64,000 nt of DNA from Kaistia adipata DSM 17808 (GTDB lineage Bacteria; Pseudomonadota; Alphaproteobacteria; Rhizobiales; Kaistiaceae): positions 1,126,217-1,190,216 of the forward strand of contig NZ_KE383991.1 of NCBI RefSeq assembly GCF_000423225.1, written 5' to 3'. Made by a program: the position numbers and the translations under genes. The stretch's first letter is position 1. Every line of letters begins with the position of its first letter. This document shows, piece by piece, positions 1 through 7,743 of this stretch. The notes below the pieces were generated by a model. The model was not told where the DNA came from and ran no database searches. It was given only the letters and a program-made list of their open reading frames with translations.

Positions 1-137
1 TCGATGCGCGCGGAAAGGCCGGCCAGTTCCTGCTCGACATCCTCGATCACGCGCACGATCACGTTTTCGACCGATGCCAGCCGCTCGACATCGCTGCGGA
101 CATCGCGCTGCTTGGAGCGGAAACGAGGAAACAGCAC
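1..137 (-). CDS. Hypothetical protein, N-terminal fragment (runs off the window)
   Basis: The reverse strand encodes about 45 residues beginning MLFPRFRSKQRD from a GTG at 137-135. A GGGAGAG ribosome-binding site lies about 7 bases upstream. The visible part is charged and leucine/valine-rich (DVERLASVENVIVRVIEDVE), which would suit a helical or coiled-coil segment. I do not recognise a family and the rest of the gene is outside the window. It is divergent from the fuconate dehydratase gene. Confidence 0.5.
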   Translation of the reverse strand, partial: MLFPRFRSKQRDVRSDVERLASVENVIVRVIEDVEQELAGLSARI

Positions 138-388
138 GTCAGGTCTCTCCCGGTGGATTGATCAACCGCTCGGCCAGCCGCCGAATCGCCACATTTGGAT
201 AATGCCGCATCACTTTCTGCTGGGCGATAGCCAAACAGCCCGCATCGCCTGGTTGTACAAGGCGGCGCGCCGTTGCCGAGGCACGGGGGCTGGGGTATTC
301 GAGGGCTGGACGCACACCACGGCGCCCCCCACCGTGACGTCCGGCCCGGCCCCTCGGGGACGGGACTGACAGACGAAAGCTAGGACAT

Positions 389-1666
389 ATGACCCGCATC
401 ACTGGACTCCGCGTCTTCGATCTCCGCTTCCCGACCTCGCAATCGCTTGACGGTTCGGACGCGATGAATCCCGATCCGGACTATTCCGCCGCCTATGTCA
501 TCCTCGACACCGACAATCCCGAGCTCGCCGGCCATGGCCTGACCTTCACCATCGGCCGCGGCAACGAGATCTGCTGCGCCGCGATCAAGGCGCTCGACCA
601 TCTCGTCATCGGCCTCGAGCTCGACTGGATCAAGGAAGATCCCGGCCGCTTCTGGCGCCACATCACCGGCGACAGCCAGCTGCGCTGGATCGGCCCCGAC
701 AAGGGCGCTATCCATCTCGCCACCGGCGCCGTGGTCAACGCCGCCTGGGACCTCTGGGCCAAGGAAGCGAAGAAGCCGGTCTGGCAGCTCGTCGCCGAGA
801 TGACGCCGGAAGAGATCGTCAAGATCATCGACTTCCGCTACCTGACCGACGGCCTCACCCCGGGCGAGGCGCTGGCGATCCTGAAGCAGGCCGAGATCGG
901 CAAGGCCGAGCGCATCGCCAAGCTCAAGGCAGAGGGCTATCCCTGCTACACCACCTCGGCCGGCTGGCTCGGCTACAGCGACGAGAAGCTGCGCCGGCTC
1001 TGCGAGGAGGCCGTCGACCAGGGCTTCAACCACATCAAGATGAAGGTCGGCCGCGATCTCGAGGACGACATCCGCCGCCTGAAGGCGGCCCGCGAGGTCA
1101 TGGGTCCCGACCGCTTCCTGATGATCGACGCCAATCAGGTCTGGGAAGTCGACGCGGCGATCGACTGGGTCAAGCAACTCGCCTTCGCCAAGCCCTACTT
1201 CATCGAGGAGCCGACCAGCCCCGACGACGTCGAGGGCCACCGCAAGATCCGCGAGGGCGTCGCGCCGATCAAGGTCGCGACCGGCGAGATGTGCCAGAAC
1301 CGCATCATGTTCAAGCAGTTCATCATGCGCAACGCGATCGACATCGTGCAGATCGACGCCTGTCGCATCGGCGGCCTGAACGAGGTCCTCGCGGTGCTGC
1401 TGATGGCCGCCAAGTACGGCAAGCCGGTCTGGCCGCATGCCGGCGGCGTCGGCCTCTGCGAATATGTGCAGCACCTCTCGATGATCGACTATCTCGTCGT
1501 CTCCGGCACCAAGGACGGCCGCGTGATCGAGTATGTCGACCACCTGCACGAGCACTTCATCGAGCCCTGCGACATCCAGAACGCGGCCTACATGCCGCCG
1601 AAGCTGCCGGGCTTCTCGATCGAGATGAAGCCGGAGTCGATTGCCGCGCACACCTTCGCCGGATAA
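389..1666 (+). CDS. fucD: L-fuconate dehydratase (enolase superfamily)
   Basis: This 425-residue protein has the size and sequence of L-fuconate dehydratases, which remove water from L-fuconate to give 2-keto-3-deoxy-L-fuconate in cytoplasmic L-fucose oxidation. The N-terminal capping domain carries the family segment GRGNEICCAAIKALDHLV. The barrel shows HIKMKVG (catalytic lysine pair), MIDANQVW, FIEEPTS and ATGEM (the three Mg ligands) and VWPHAGGVG (histidine base region). The ATG at 389 follows AGGA by 3 bases. No other fucose genes are adjacent, so the rest of the pathway must be elsewhere. The specific substrate assignment is by family resemblance. Confidence 0.9.
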   Translation: MTRITGLRVFDLRFPTSQSLDGSDAMNPDPDYSAAYVILDTDNPELAGHGLTFTIGRGNEICCAAIKALDHLVIGLELDWIKEDPGRFWRHITGDSQLRWIGPDKGAIHLATGAVVNAAWDLWAKEAKKPVWQLVAEMTPEEIVKIIDFRYLTDGLTPGEALAILKQAEIGKAERIAKLKAEGYPCYTTSAGWLGYSDEKLRRLCEEAVDQGFNHIKMKVGRDLEDDIRRLKAAREVMGPDRFLMIDANQVWEVDAAIDWVKQLAFAKPYFIEEPTSPDDVEGHRKIREGVAPIKVATGEMCQNRIMFKQFIMRNAIDIVQIDACRIGGLNEVLAVLLMAAKYGKPVWPHAGGVGLCEYVQHLSMIDYLVVSGTKDGRVIEYVDHLHEHFIEPCDIQNAAYMPPKLPGFSIEMKPESIAAHTFAG

Positions 1667-1673
1667 ATCATGG

Positions 1674-1698
1674 AGGGAGAGGCCGCTGGCCTCTCCCT
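1674..1698 (+). terminator. Hairpin after fuconate dehydratase
   Basis: A perfect 11-base inverted repeat, AGGGAGAGGCC and GGCCTCTCCCT separated by GCT, lies 8 bases after the fucD stop. There is no T-run after it, so it may be a stability hairpin or weak terminator rather than a classical intrinsic terminator. Confidence 0.5.
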
Positions 1699-1766
1699 GA
1701 AGCCCGCACGCTGGCGTTGCGCCGGCGCTCTTGGCCGCTTCGGGACGAAGCGACCAGGACAATGCG

Positions 1767-2867
1767 ATGCGTCGGATTTTCCTTGCACTCGCGAGCCTCG
1801 TGCTCCTCCTCGGTGACCGGCCGGCCCATGCCCAGGAGCCGAGCTCCGCGCAGACCTCCCCGCCCGCCGCCAAACGCGAGCTGGTGATCGGCACCAAGCA
1901 GGCGCCACCCTTCGCCATCAAGGATGCCAACGGCACCTGGACCGGCATCAGCATCGATCTCTGGCAGCGCATCGCCGAGAAGGAGGGCCTCCCCTACCGC
2001 CTGGTCGAGGAACCGACCGTCGACGCGCTGATCGACGGCACCGCCACCGGGCGCTATGACGCCGCCGTCGCCGCCCTGACCATCACCGGTCCGCGCGCGG
2101 AAGTCATCGATTTCAGCCAGCCCTTCTACCGCACCGGCCTCGGCATCGCTGTGTCGCTGACCGGGGCGTCGCGCTGGATGCTCATCGTCAACACCATCCT
2201 GTCGTTCGGCTTCCTGCAGGCGGTCGGCGCCCTGATCGGCCTCGCCCTCCTCGTCGGCGTCCTCATCTGGATCTTCGAGCGGCGGCGCAACGAGCATTTT
2301 GGTGGCGGCGCGCGCGGCATCGGCGCCTCGATCTGGTGGTCGGCCGAAGCGATGACGCAGGCAAGCACGGGCTTCCACGCGCCGATCACGCTGGCGGGCC
2401 GCACGCTCGCCGTGCTCTGGATGGCCGTCTCGATCATCGCCATCGCCGTGTTCACGGCCGGCGTCACCTCGGCCCTGACGACCAGGACGCTGCAGGGCCT
2501 GGTCAACTCACCGGACGATCTGGCGTCGGTCCGGGTCGGCGCGGTCGTCGATTCCTCGACCATCGACTACCTGGTCCACCAGCGTATCAACTATCGAGGC
2601 TTCGCGACGCCCGACGCGGGACTCAAGGCGCTGAAGGCGGGCGAGATCGACGCCTTCGTCTATGACAAGCCGCTGCTCGCCTGGGTCGTGATGCAGAACT
2701 ATTCATCGTCCATCGAGGTGCTGGACATGGTCTTCGATCCGCAGAACTACGGCATCGCCCTGCCCCTCGGCAGCCCCCTGCGCAAGGAGATCGACGTCTC
2801 CCTGCTGGAAGCCGTGCAGAGCGACTGGTGGAAGCAGACCCTGTTCCGCTATCTCGGCGAGCGATGA
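1767..2867 (+). CDS. Ionotropic glutamate receptor-like protein: periplasmic binding domain split by an ion-channel-like insert
   Basis: The ATG at 1767 follows AGGA by 7 bases and gives 366 residues with a signal peptide ending near AHAQ (residue 23). Residues 37-130 form the first lobe of a family 3 amino-acid-binding domain (LVIGTKQAPPFA, FSQPFYRTGLGIAVS). Residues 147-171 are a membrane helix, residues 188-206 a re-entrant-loop-like stretch (IWWSAEAMTQASTGFHAP), and residues 213-236 a second membrane helix ending in FTAGVTSAL, which resembles the SYTANLAAF motif of glutamate receptors. The second binding lobe follows. This order matches GluR0-like prokaryotic receptors, but the potassium filter TVGYG is not conserved, so ion selectivity or channel activity is uncertain. 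Confidence 0.75.
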   Translation: MRRIFLALASLVLLLGDRPAHAQEPSSAQTSPPAAKRELVIGTKQAPPFAIKDANGTWTGISIDLWQRIAEKEGLPYRLVEEPTVDALIDGTATGRYDAAVAALTITGPRAEVIDFSQPFYRTGLGIAVSLTGASRWMLIVNTILSFGFLQAVGALIGLALLVGVLIWIFERRRNEHFGGGARGIGASIWWSAEAMTQASTGFHAPITLAGRTLAVLWMAVSIIAIAVFTAGVTSALTTRTLQGLVNSPDDLASVRVGAVVDSSTIDYLVHQRINYRGFATPDAGLKALKAGEIDAFVYDKPLLAWVVMQNYSSSIEVLDMVFDPQNYGIALPLGSPLRKEIDVSLLEAVQSDWWKQTLFRYLGER

Positions 2868-2905
2868 GACGCCCGTCGCCGTCCCGCCCCCGCATGCCCC
2901 CGAGG

Positions 2906-3088
2906 TCAGGCCTTGCTGCCGCCGACGTCCTCCAGCATGTGCTCGACGGCCATGATCGCGTTCTCCAGGTCGGAGATCTTCCGAAGCGCGCCATCCGTCG
3001 GCAGGCCGCCCGCATCGACAGCCTGGGTGATCAGCTTCTGCTGCGCCTCGACCAGTCGGGCGCGGAGCGCCGTCAGCTTCTTGTTCAT
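2906..3088 (-). CDS. Small hypothetical helical protein
   Basis: About 60 residues starting MNKKLTALRARLVEAQQKL and ending EDVGGSKA. An AAGGG lies 8 bases before the chosen ATG at 3088; in-frame ATGs at 3094 and 3112 are possible alternatives. The protein is predicted to be mainly helical with alternating charge, and has no signal peptide or membrane segment. I do not recognise its function. It is convergent with the glutamate-receptor-like gene. Confidence 0.55.
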   Translation of the reverse strand: MNKKLTALRARLVEAQQKLITQAVDAGGLPTDGALRKISDLENAIMAVEHMLEDVGGSKA

Positions 3089-3293
3089 CGGCATGACCCT
3101 TGATTTCTCCATCGCTTTTACATGTCCGTCATGAGGCACCCGCACGAAAATCCGTCAATCACTGCTGCATTGCAACCAGCAACATCCTGTGGATGAGGCA
3201 GGATGGCCAACGCAGGCCCAGACGCGGCGCTTGACCGAATCTCGCCTGGAGCAGAGTCTTCCGGTTGGTTCATCTCGACAGGGCGGTCGAATT

Positions 3294-3509
3294 ATGTCGC
3301 GACGAATTTTCCTGACGACGGCGCTCGACCGTTTGGTCGATGAAGGTCAGATCTCCCGCCGCTCCAACGCGCATCGCATCATCAAGCTCGTGATCGAGAA
3401 CGGCGTCACCGTGCTCGATGACGATCAGCGCACCCTCTACGACAACGAACTCATTCCGAAGATCGAGGACGTCCAGATCCTTCGCGGCGCGACCGCGCGA
3501 TCGGCCTGA
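3294..3509 (+). CDS. Small hypothetical protein
   Basis: This 71-residue protein begins MSRRIFLTTALDRLVDEG; the in-frame extension upstream has composition unlike protein, so I start at 3294. It is soluble, mixed helix and strand (HRIIKLVIENGVTVLDDDQ), with no recognisable domain. It is transcribed alone and converges on the lectin-like gene. Function unknown. Confidence 0.5.
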   Translation: MSRRIFLTTALDRLVDEGQISRRSNAHRIIKLVIENGVTVLDDDQRTLYDNELIPKIEDVQILRGATARSA

Positions 3510-3520
3510 CGACAAGACAG

Positions 3521-3548
3521 GAAAAGACGCCGGCAGGCGACCCTGCCG
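3521..3548 (-). terminator. Probable intrinsic terminator of the lectin-like gene
   Basis: On the minus strand, CGGCAGG and CCTGCCG pair around a 4-base loop (3531-3548) and are followed by GCGTCTTTTC. It sits 16 bases past the stop codon of the gene at 3564-4229. Confidence 0.45.
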
Positions 3549-3563
3549 ACGCCGCGACGACGC

Positions 3564-4229
3564 TTACTTGGCCGCGAAGCAATAGATCAGGCCGGCGCCG
3601 CCCGTCCCCTGCAGCGCGGTCTGCGAACAGCCGCCGCGCGACAGGTGGGACGAATTCCACGATTTCGCCGCGTCGGACTCGTCGAGCCCCTTCCGGTCGT
3701 GATGGCCGACCATCGCCGCGCCTTCCTCGCCGCTCTTCGTCCAGTTGCCGCAGGTCTTGTCGTCGCCCGCCGGGAAGGCCGTGCCGTCCGGCTGGCTGCC
3801 GGTCAGGATGTCGTGTGTGTTCGGCTTGTCGCCGCGACCGTTGACCATGGCGCCCGTCTCGGTCAGGGCGGTCTCCTTGGTCAGATGGTTGCCGGCGCTG
3901 TGCAGTTCCGCCACGTCCTTGGCGACGACGACGCCCTTGGCGTTCTGCCACGGCCCTGGGCCGATGCGGTCGCGCGCATTGACGGCGGCGACGCCGCCCG
4001 CCTCCTGCGTCGAGAGATAGGCCCGCCAGGTCTTGCCGCCGGCGCCGGCCTTCTCGGCCAGCGTCAGGCACAGCTTGTCGGCGCCCTCCAGCCCGCCGAG
4101 ATCGGCGCCCTTGCCCGGCCCGGCGCTGGCGACGAAGAAGGTCATGGCACTTTCCTGGGCGCTCGCGGCGCCCCCGAGGCTCATCAACACGACCGACACG
4201 GCAAACGCTGTCGCTCCCACGATCCTCAT
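3564..4229 (-). CDS. Secreted lectin-like (endostatin-fold) protein
   Basis: The ATG at 4229 follows GGGAGAG by 7 bases and opens a 221-residue protein with a clear signal peptide (MRIVGATAFAVSVVLMSLGG, cleaved near ASAQE). The mature part resembles bacterial proteins with a C-type-lectin/endostatin-like fold: TFFVASAGPGKGADLGGLEG, KTWRAYLST, DRIGPGPW, HDILTGSQPDG, TCGNWTK and a C-terminal SRGGCSQTALQG with paired cysteines. It is probably periplasmic or extracellular. The ligand cannot be inferred from the sequence, and the gene appears monocistronic. Confidence 0.7.
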   Translation of the reverse strand: MRIVGATAFAVSVVLMSLGGAASAQESAMTFFVASAGPGKGADLGGLEGADKLCLTLAEKAGAGGKTWRAYLSTQEAGGVAAVNARDRIGPGPWQNAKGVVVAKDVAELHSAGNHLTKETALTETGAMVNGRGDKPNTHDILTGSQPDGTAFPAGDDKTCGNWTKSGEEGAAMVGHHDRKGLDESDAAKSWNSSHLSRGGCSQTALQGTGGAGLIYCFAAK

Positions 4230-4335
4230 CGTCACTCTCCCTCTGGCCAACCCCACGGAACACAATTCTTTCGCGCAACGCGCCGGATGCATTCCCGTTC
4301 CGATATAGGCGCCCAAAGGTCGCCGGCGAGGTGTC

Positions 4336-6327
4336 TCAGCCCGCACCGTTGCCGGAGAACTCGATCGCGACGCGCTTCCGGCGCGTGTAGCGGTCGAACG
4401 ACAGAAGGTCGGCTCCCGCTGCGGCGTCGGCCGGCAAATCCCGGAAATTGATCCAGCACGCGGCCGCGCGCAGGTGACGGCTCAACCGCTCGGCGCGCCC
4501 GAGGTCGGGCGTGAACAGGAAGACGGTGCCAGCGCCCGCCGCCAAGTCGACCCGACGGAGCGCCTCCGCCTCGTCGGCGAAACCGGCCAGCAGGACGACG
4601 CCCGGACAGTCCGCCTCGAACCACGCCGTCCCGCCGGCGTCCTGCTCCAGGATCGTCGGCGCCAGGAACGCTCCAGACGGCAAGGCCGCCACGCGGCTGC
4701 CCCCCGCCAGCAGGCGAGCGCCGCCGGCAAGGGCCGCATCGACGGCGGCAAGGGCCACTTCCGGATGCTGCGCCGCCCCCATCGCGCCGTGCTCGGTACG
4801 CGCATCGAGCGGGTCGCCCGTCACCAGTCGCCCGGTCGCCGCCAGCAATCGTTCGACGAAGGCCGCCTTCGCGCCCTGCTGCACGAGCACCCGGCACGGC
4901 CCGCCAAACCGGGCTGCCCCGGCGCGGAACGCCACTTCGAGCGTCATCGCCACGGCGATGTCGGGATCGGCGCCGTCGAACACGACCAGCGTGGCGCCGC
5001 CCTCCCCGTTACAGCCTGCCGCCATCTGGTCGATGCCCGGATGCTCGGCCAGAGCACGGCCGAGCTCTTCCGCGCCATGCAGGTGATTGACGGCGCCGGC
5101 CGGCAGCCCGGCTCCCTCGAGGATGGCGGCGAGCCTTGCCAGCACGAGCGGCGCATCCCCTGACGACTGCAGGATCAGCGCATTGCCCGCCGCAAGCGCC
5201 GGCGCGGCCCGAAGCGCGGCGGCGTAGAGCGGCCGGGATCCCGCACCGAGCATCGCGACAATGCCGGCCGGCTCGCGCCGGATCGTTCCCAGTCGACCTA
5301 GGCCCAGTTCGAGCGCGTCGTCGGCACGCGGGACCTCCGCGAGCGCGGCACAACGGGCAAAGCAGTCCGCCGCGATGGCGACGTCGGCCAGCGTGTAGCG
5401 GATCGGCCGCCCCGTCTCGGCGGCTTCAAGATGCGCGATCGCCTGGTCCTGCGCGCGCAGTTGGTCCGCCACGCGACGGAGCACGCGGCCGCGCTCTGCG
5501 CCGTCCAGAGCGGCCCATGCGGCCTGTCCGCGCCGGGCGGCGGCGATTGCCGCCTCGAGATCGTCCGGCGTCGCCAGCTCGATCTCCGCCAGCACCTCTC
5601 CGGTCGCCGGATTGTTCGCCCGGATCCGTACGCGTCCGCCGCCGAGGACGGCGCGGCCGGCAATGTGCTGCCCGGAGACTTTGTCGCCGCCGTCCGGCCT
5701 GGCCCTGCCATCCTCAGGCGCCCGAGCCCGGATGACGGCCAGTTCGGCATCGACCAGCGCCGTGGCGATGGCGCGGGCGCCGGAGCCCTCCTGCTCGCCC
5801 TCGGCGACGAGGGTCGCGCGCAGCCAGAGACCATCGATGATGGACGCGATCGTCACCGCCAGATGTTCCGCGTCGCGCGCCGGCACCATCTGCCGCAAGG
5901 CGTGGCGCAGGTTCGACAGCATGCGCTTCTGGTAGACGTTCTGCACCCGGCGGAACCGGGCCGAATGGATCACCTGCCCCCAGAAGGCCAGCCAGACGCT
6001 CGCCGTGCGCCGGTCGAACTCCTCCGGCGCCAGGTTGGCGTCGATGACCGCCTGGACACGGGCGCGCGGCGAATGGGCCTCGACGAGCCGCTGCGAGACG
6101 AGCCGGCTGATGCGCCCCGCCATATGGCGCAAAGTCGCCTCGAGCAGGCCCTCCTTGTCGCCGAAATAATGCGCCACCAGGCCGGGCGACACGCCAGCGC
6201 GCCGGCCGATATCCATGAGCGTGCAGGCGGCGAAGCCGACATCGGCGAGCGATTCGATCGTCGCTTCGATCAGTTGGAGCCGACGCGCATCCTCGCCGTC
6301 CCCACGGACGGAGCCCGTCCCAGCCAT
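4336..6327 (-). CDS. BetI-type TetR repressor fused to a catalytically dead BetB-like aldehyde dehydrogenase domain
   Basis: One uninterrupted 663-residue frame begins at ATG 6327 (AAGGGGA 5 bases upstream). Residues 16-200 are a BetI-like TetR repressor (helix-turn-helix TLMDIGRRAGVSPGLVAHYF). Residues 230-655 align with betaine aldehyde dehydrogenase (NNPATGEVLAEIELATPDD, RAAPALAAGNALILQSSGD, DRYTRRKRVAIEF). The usual active site is gone: the WNYP asparagine region reads GSRP (363-366), the ELGGK glutamate aligns with Asn440, the GQVC cysteine region reads GAARF (470-474), and the GGYKQSG segment near residue 635 is deleted. It is divergent from choXWV across an intergenic region with two palindromes. 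I infer a choline/betaine-aldehyde-responsive repressor using the dead enzyme domain as a second sensor or a scaffold. Confidence 0.85.
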   Translation of the reverse strand: MAGTGSVRGDGEDARRLQLIEATIESLADVGFAACTLMDIGRRAGVSPGLVAHYFGDKEGLLEATLRHMAGRISRLVSQRLVEAHSPRARVQAVIDANLAPEEFDRRTASVWLAFWGQVIHSARFRRVQNVYQKRMLSNLRHALRQMVPARDAEHLAVTIASIIDGLWLRATLVAEGEQEGSGARAIATALVDAELAVIRARAPEDGRARPDGGDKVSGQHIAGRAVLGGGRVRIRANNPATGEVLAEIELATPDDLEAAIAAARRGQAAWAALDGAERGRVLRRVADQLRAQDQAIAHLEAAETGRPIRYTLADVAIAADCFARCAALAEVPRADDALELGLGRLGTIRREPAGIVAMLGAGSRPLYAAALRAAPALAAGNALILQSSGDAPLVLARLAAILEGAGLPAGAVNHLHGAEELGRALAEHPGIDQMAAGCNGEGGATLVVFDGADPDIAVAMTLEVAFRAGAARFGGPCRVLVQQGAKAAFVERLLAATGRLVTGDPLDARTEHGAMGAAQHPEVALAAVDAALAGGARLLAGGSRVAALPSGAFLAPTILEQDAGGTAWFEADCPGVVLLAGFADEAEALRRVDLAAGAGTVFLFTPDLGRAERLSRHLRAAACWINFRDLPADAAAGADLLSFDRYTRRKRVAIEFSGNGAG

Positions 6328-6370
6328 GAAATCCCCTTCCGCCTCAAGCCCGTCTCGTCATGTACCGCGA

Positions 6371-6386
6371 TTGAACGGTCGTTCAA
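6371..6386. promoter_or_regulatory. Palindromic operator 1, probable BetI-type site
   Basis: TTGAACGGTCGTTCAA is a perfect inverted repeat of 7-base arms around GT, 44 bases upstream of the start of the TetR/pseudo-dehydrogenase fusion. Its position and similarity to site 2 suggest repressor binding and autoregulation. Confidence 0.65.
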
Positions 6387-6479
6387 AGCCCGAGGCGTCT
6401 GCATCATTATCGCATCCCGCAGCCGTCTCATCCTGATCAATTCATCATAAAAATCGCATGTTTCGGCCATTCAAAAGCA

Positions 6480-6495
6480 TTGAACAGTCATTCAA
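6480..6495. promoter_or_regulatory. Palindromic operator 2, probable BetI-type site
   Basis: TTGAACAGTCATTCAA has the same TTGAA-N6-TTCAA layout as the site at 6371-6386, with centres 109 bases apart. It lies about 180 bases before the choX start and probably controls the choline transporter. It abuts a further small palindrome, ATTCAATTGAAT. Confidence 0.6.
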
Positions 6496-6676
6496 TTGAA
6501 TTCAGACAGCACTCATCGCCACTCCGGGGACATCGATAAAATCAAGTGCGATGGACACATCGCCACGGGGACTATCCTTCGACGAGCGTTTAGGACGCTT
6601 CATCGCCGCCATCCCTGCGCTATGCTTGCGCAATTCGACGATCGCCTGGCCACGCCGCCTTTTGGAGAAGTACAGA

Positions 6677-7627
6677 ATGCTCAGTTCGATGTTTGCGAAG
6701 TCCCTGGCGACTGCGACCTGCCTGCTCGCGCTGGCCGGGACAGCATCGGCGGCCGAGCCCGCCGCCTGCAAGACCGTTCGCTTCTCCGACGTCGGCTGGA
6801 CCGACATCTCGGCGACGACCGGCCTCACCTCGCGCATCCTGACCGGCCTCGGCTACGAGCCGAAGCTGCAGGTGCTGTCGGTGCCGGTCACCTACGCCTC
6901 GCTGAAGAACAAGGACATCGACGTCTTCCTCGGCAACTGGCTGCCCTCGATGGCCGCCGACCTGCAGCCCTACCAGGACGACGGCTCGGTCGAAGTGGTC
7001 GGCGTCAATCTCGAAGGCGCGAAATATACGCTCGCCGTGCCGAGCTATCTGTTCGACGAGGGCCTGAAGACCTTCGCCGACATCGCCAAGTTCAAGGACA
7101 AGCTCGACGGCAAACTCTACGGCATCGAGCCCGGCAATGACGGCAACCGGCTGATCCTCGACATGATCAAGGCCGACAAGTTCGGCCTCGGCTCGTTCGA
7201 GCTGGTCGAGTCGAGCGAGCAGGGCATGCTGGCCCAGGTCGATCGCGCCGGCCGCAAGAAGGACGCGATCGTCTTCCTCGGCTGGGCGCCGCACCCGATG
7301 AACGAGAAGTTCGCCATGCAGTATCTCGACGGCGGCGACGAGGTGTTCGGCCCCAATTTCGGTGGCGCGACGGTTTCGACCAGCGTTCGCAAGGGTTATC
7401 TCGAGGAGTGCCCGAATGTCGGCGCGCTGCTCAAGAACATGAAGTTCACCCTGCCGATCGAGGGCCAGGTGATGGCGAGCATCCTCGACGACGGCAAGGA
7501 GCCGGTCGCCGCTGCCGAGGCCTGGCTGAAGGCCAACCCCGACCAGGTCGACACCTGGCTCGCCGGCGTCACCACGATCGACGGCCAGCCGGGCGCTGCC
7601 GCCGTGAAGCAGAGCCTCGGCCTGTGA
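6677..7627 (+). CDS. choX: Choline ABC transporter, periplasmic choline-binding protein
   Basis: The ATG at 6677 has GGAG 9 bases upstream and starts a 316-residue protein with signal peptide MLSSMFAKSLATATCLLALA and cleavage near TASAAE. It belongs to the OpuAC/ChoX family of quaternary-amine-binding proteins. Aromatic box segments are visible: FSDVGWTDISATT, DVFLGNWLPSM and VFLGWAPHPMN. It should deliver choline to the ChoW/ChoV importer downstream. The in-frame extension to 6551 is rejected because it would bury the signal peptide. Confidence 0.9.
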   Translation: MLSSMFAKSLATATCLLALAGTASAAEPAACKTVRFSDVGWTDISATTGLTSRILTGLGYEPKLQVLSVPVTYASLKNKDIDVFLGNWLPSMAADLQPYQDDGSVEVVGVNLEGAKYTLAVPSYLFDEGLKTFADIAKFKDKLDGKLYGIEPGNDGNRLILDMIKADKFGLGSFELVESSEQGMLAQVDRAGRKKDAIVFLGWAPHPMNEKFAMQYLDGGDEVFGPNFGGATVSTSVRKGYLEECPNVGALLKNMKFTLPIEGQVMASILDDGKEPVAAAEAWLKANPDQVDTWLAGVTTIDGQPGAAAVKQSLGL

Positions 7628-7633
7628 TCCACA

Positions 7634-7657
7634 GGGGGCGGCGCCAGCCGCCGTCCC
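7634..7657 (+). other. Intercistronic hairpin choX-choW
   Basis: GGCGGC and GCCGCC pair around GCCA just after the choX stop, within the 116-base gap before choW. Such hairpins commonly protect the 3' end of a binding-protein message so that it accumulates above the membrane components. Confidence 0.35.
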
Positions 7658-7743
7658 ATCCGACGACGATCGGGGCGGCCTGCGTCGCCCCGGCGGCCCC
7701 GGTAGAGGGCCCATGGAGACAACCGCGATGACGGCCGCACGCC

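Noticed and set aside
139-402. Minus-strand open frame ending 1 base before the GTG of the gene at 1-137
   Set aside because: It overlaps the fucD start and its N-terminal half is arginine/proline-rich shadow-like sequence; only the last 23 residues look protein-like. A very short coupled leader peptide is possible but not supportable.
380-1972. Long minus-strand frame opposite fucD and the receptor-like gene
   Set aside because: It is the complementary-strand shadow of high-GC coding sequence; composition (Ala, Arg, Asp, His, Leu-rich) and lack of domains mark it as non-coding.
3189-3293. Longer N-terminus for the small protein at 3294-3509
   Set aside because: The extension has no ribosome-binding site and atypical composition; the ATG at 3294 begins the protein-like part.
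6496-6676. Possible leader peptide or longer start of choX
   Set aside because: In-frame extension would place 42 hydrophilic residues before a clear signal peptide, and the ribosome-binding site supports 6677.
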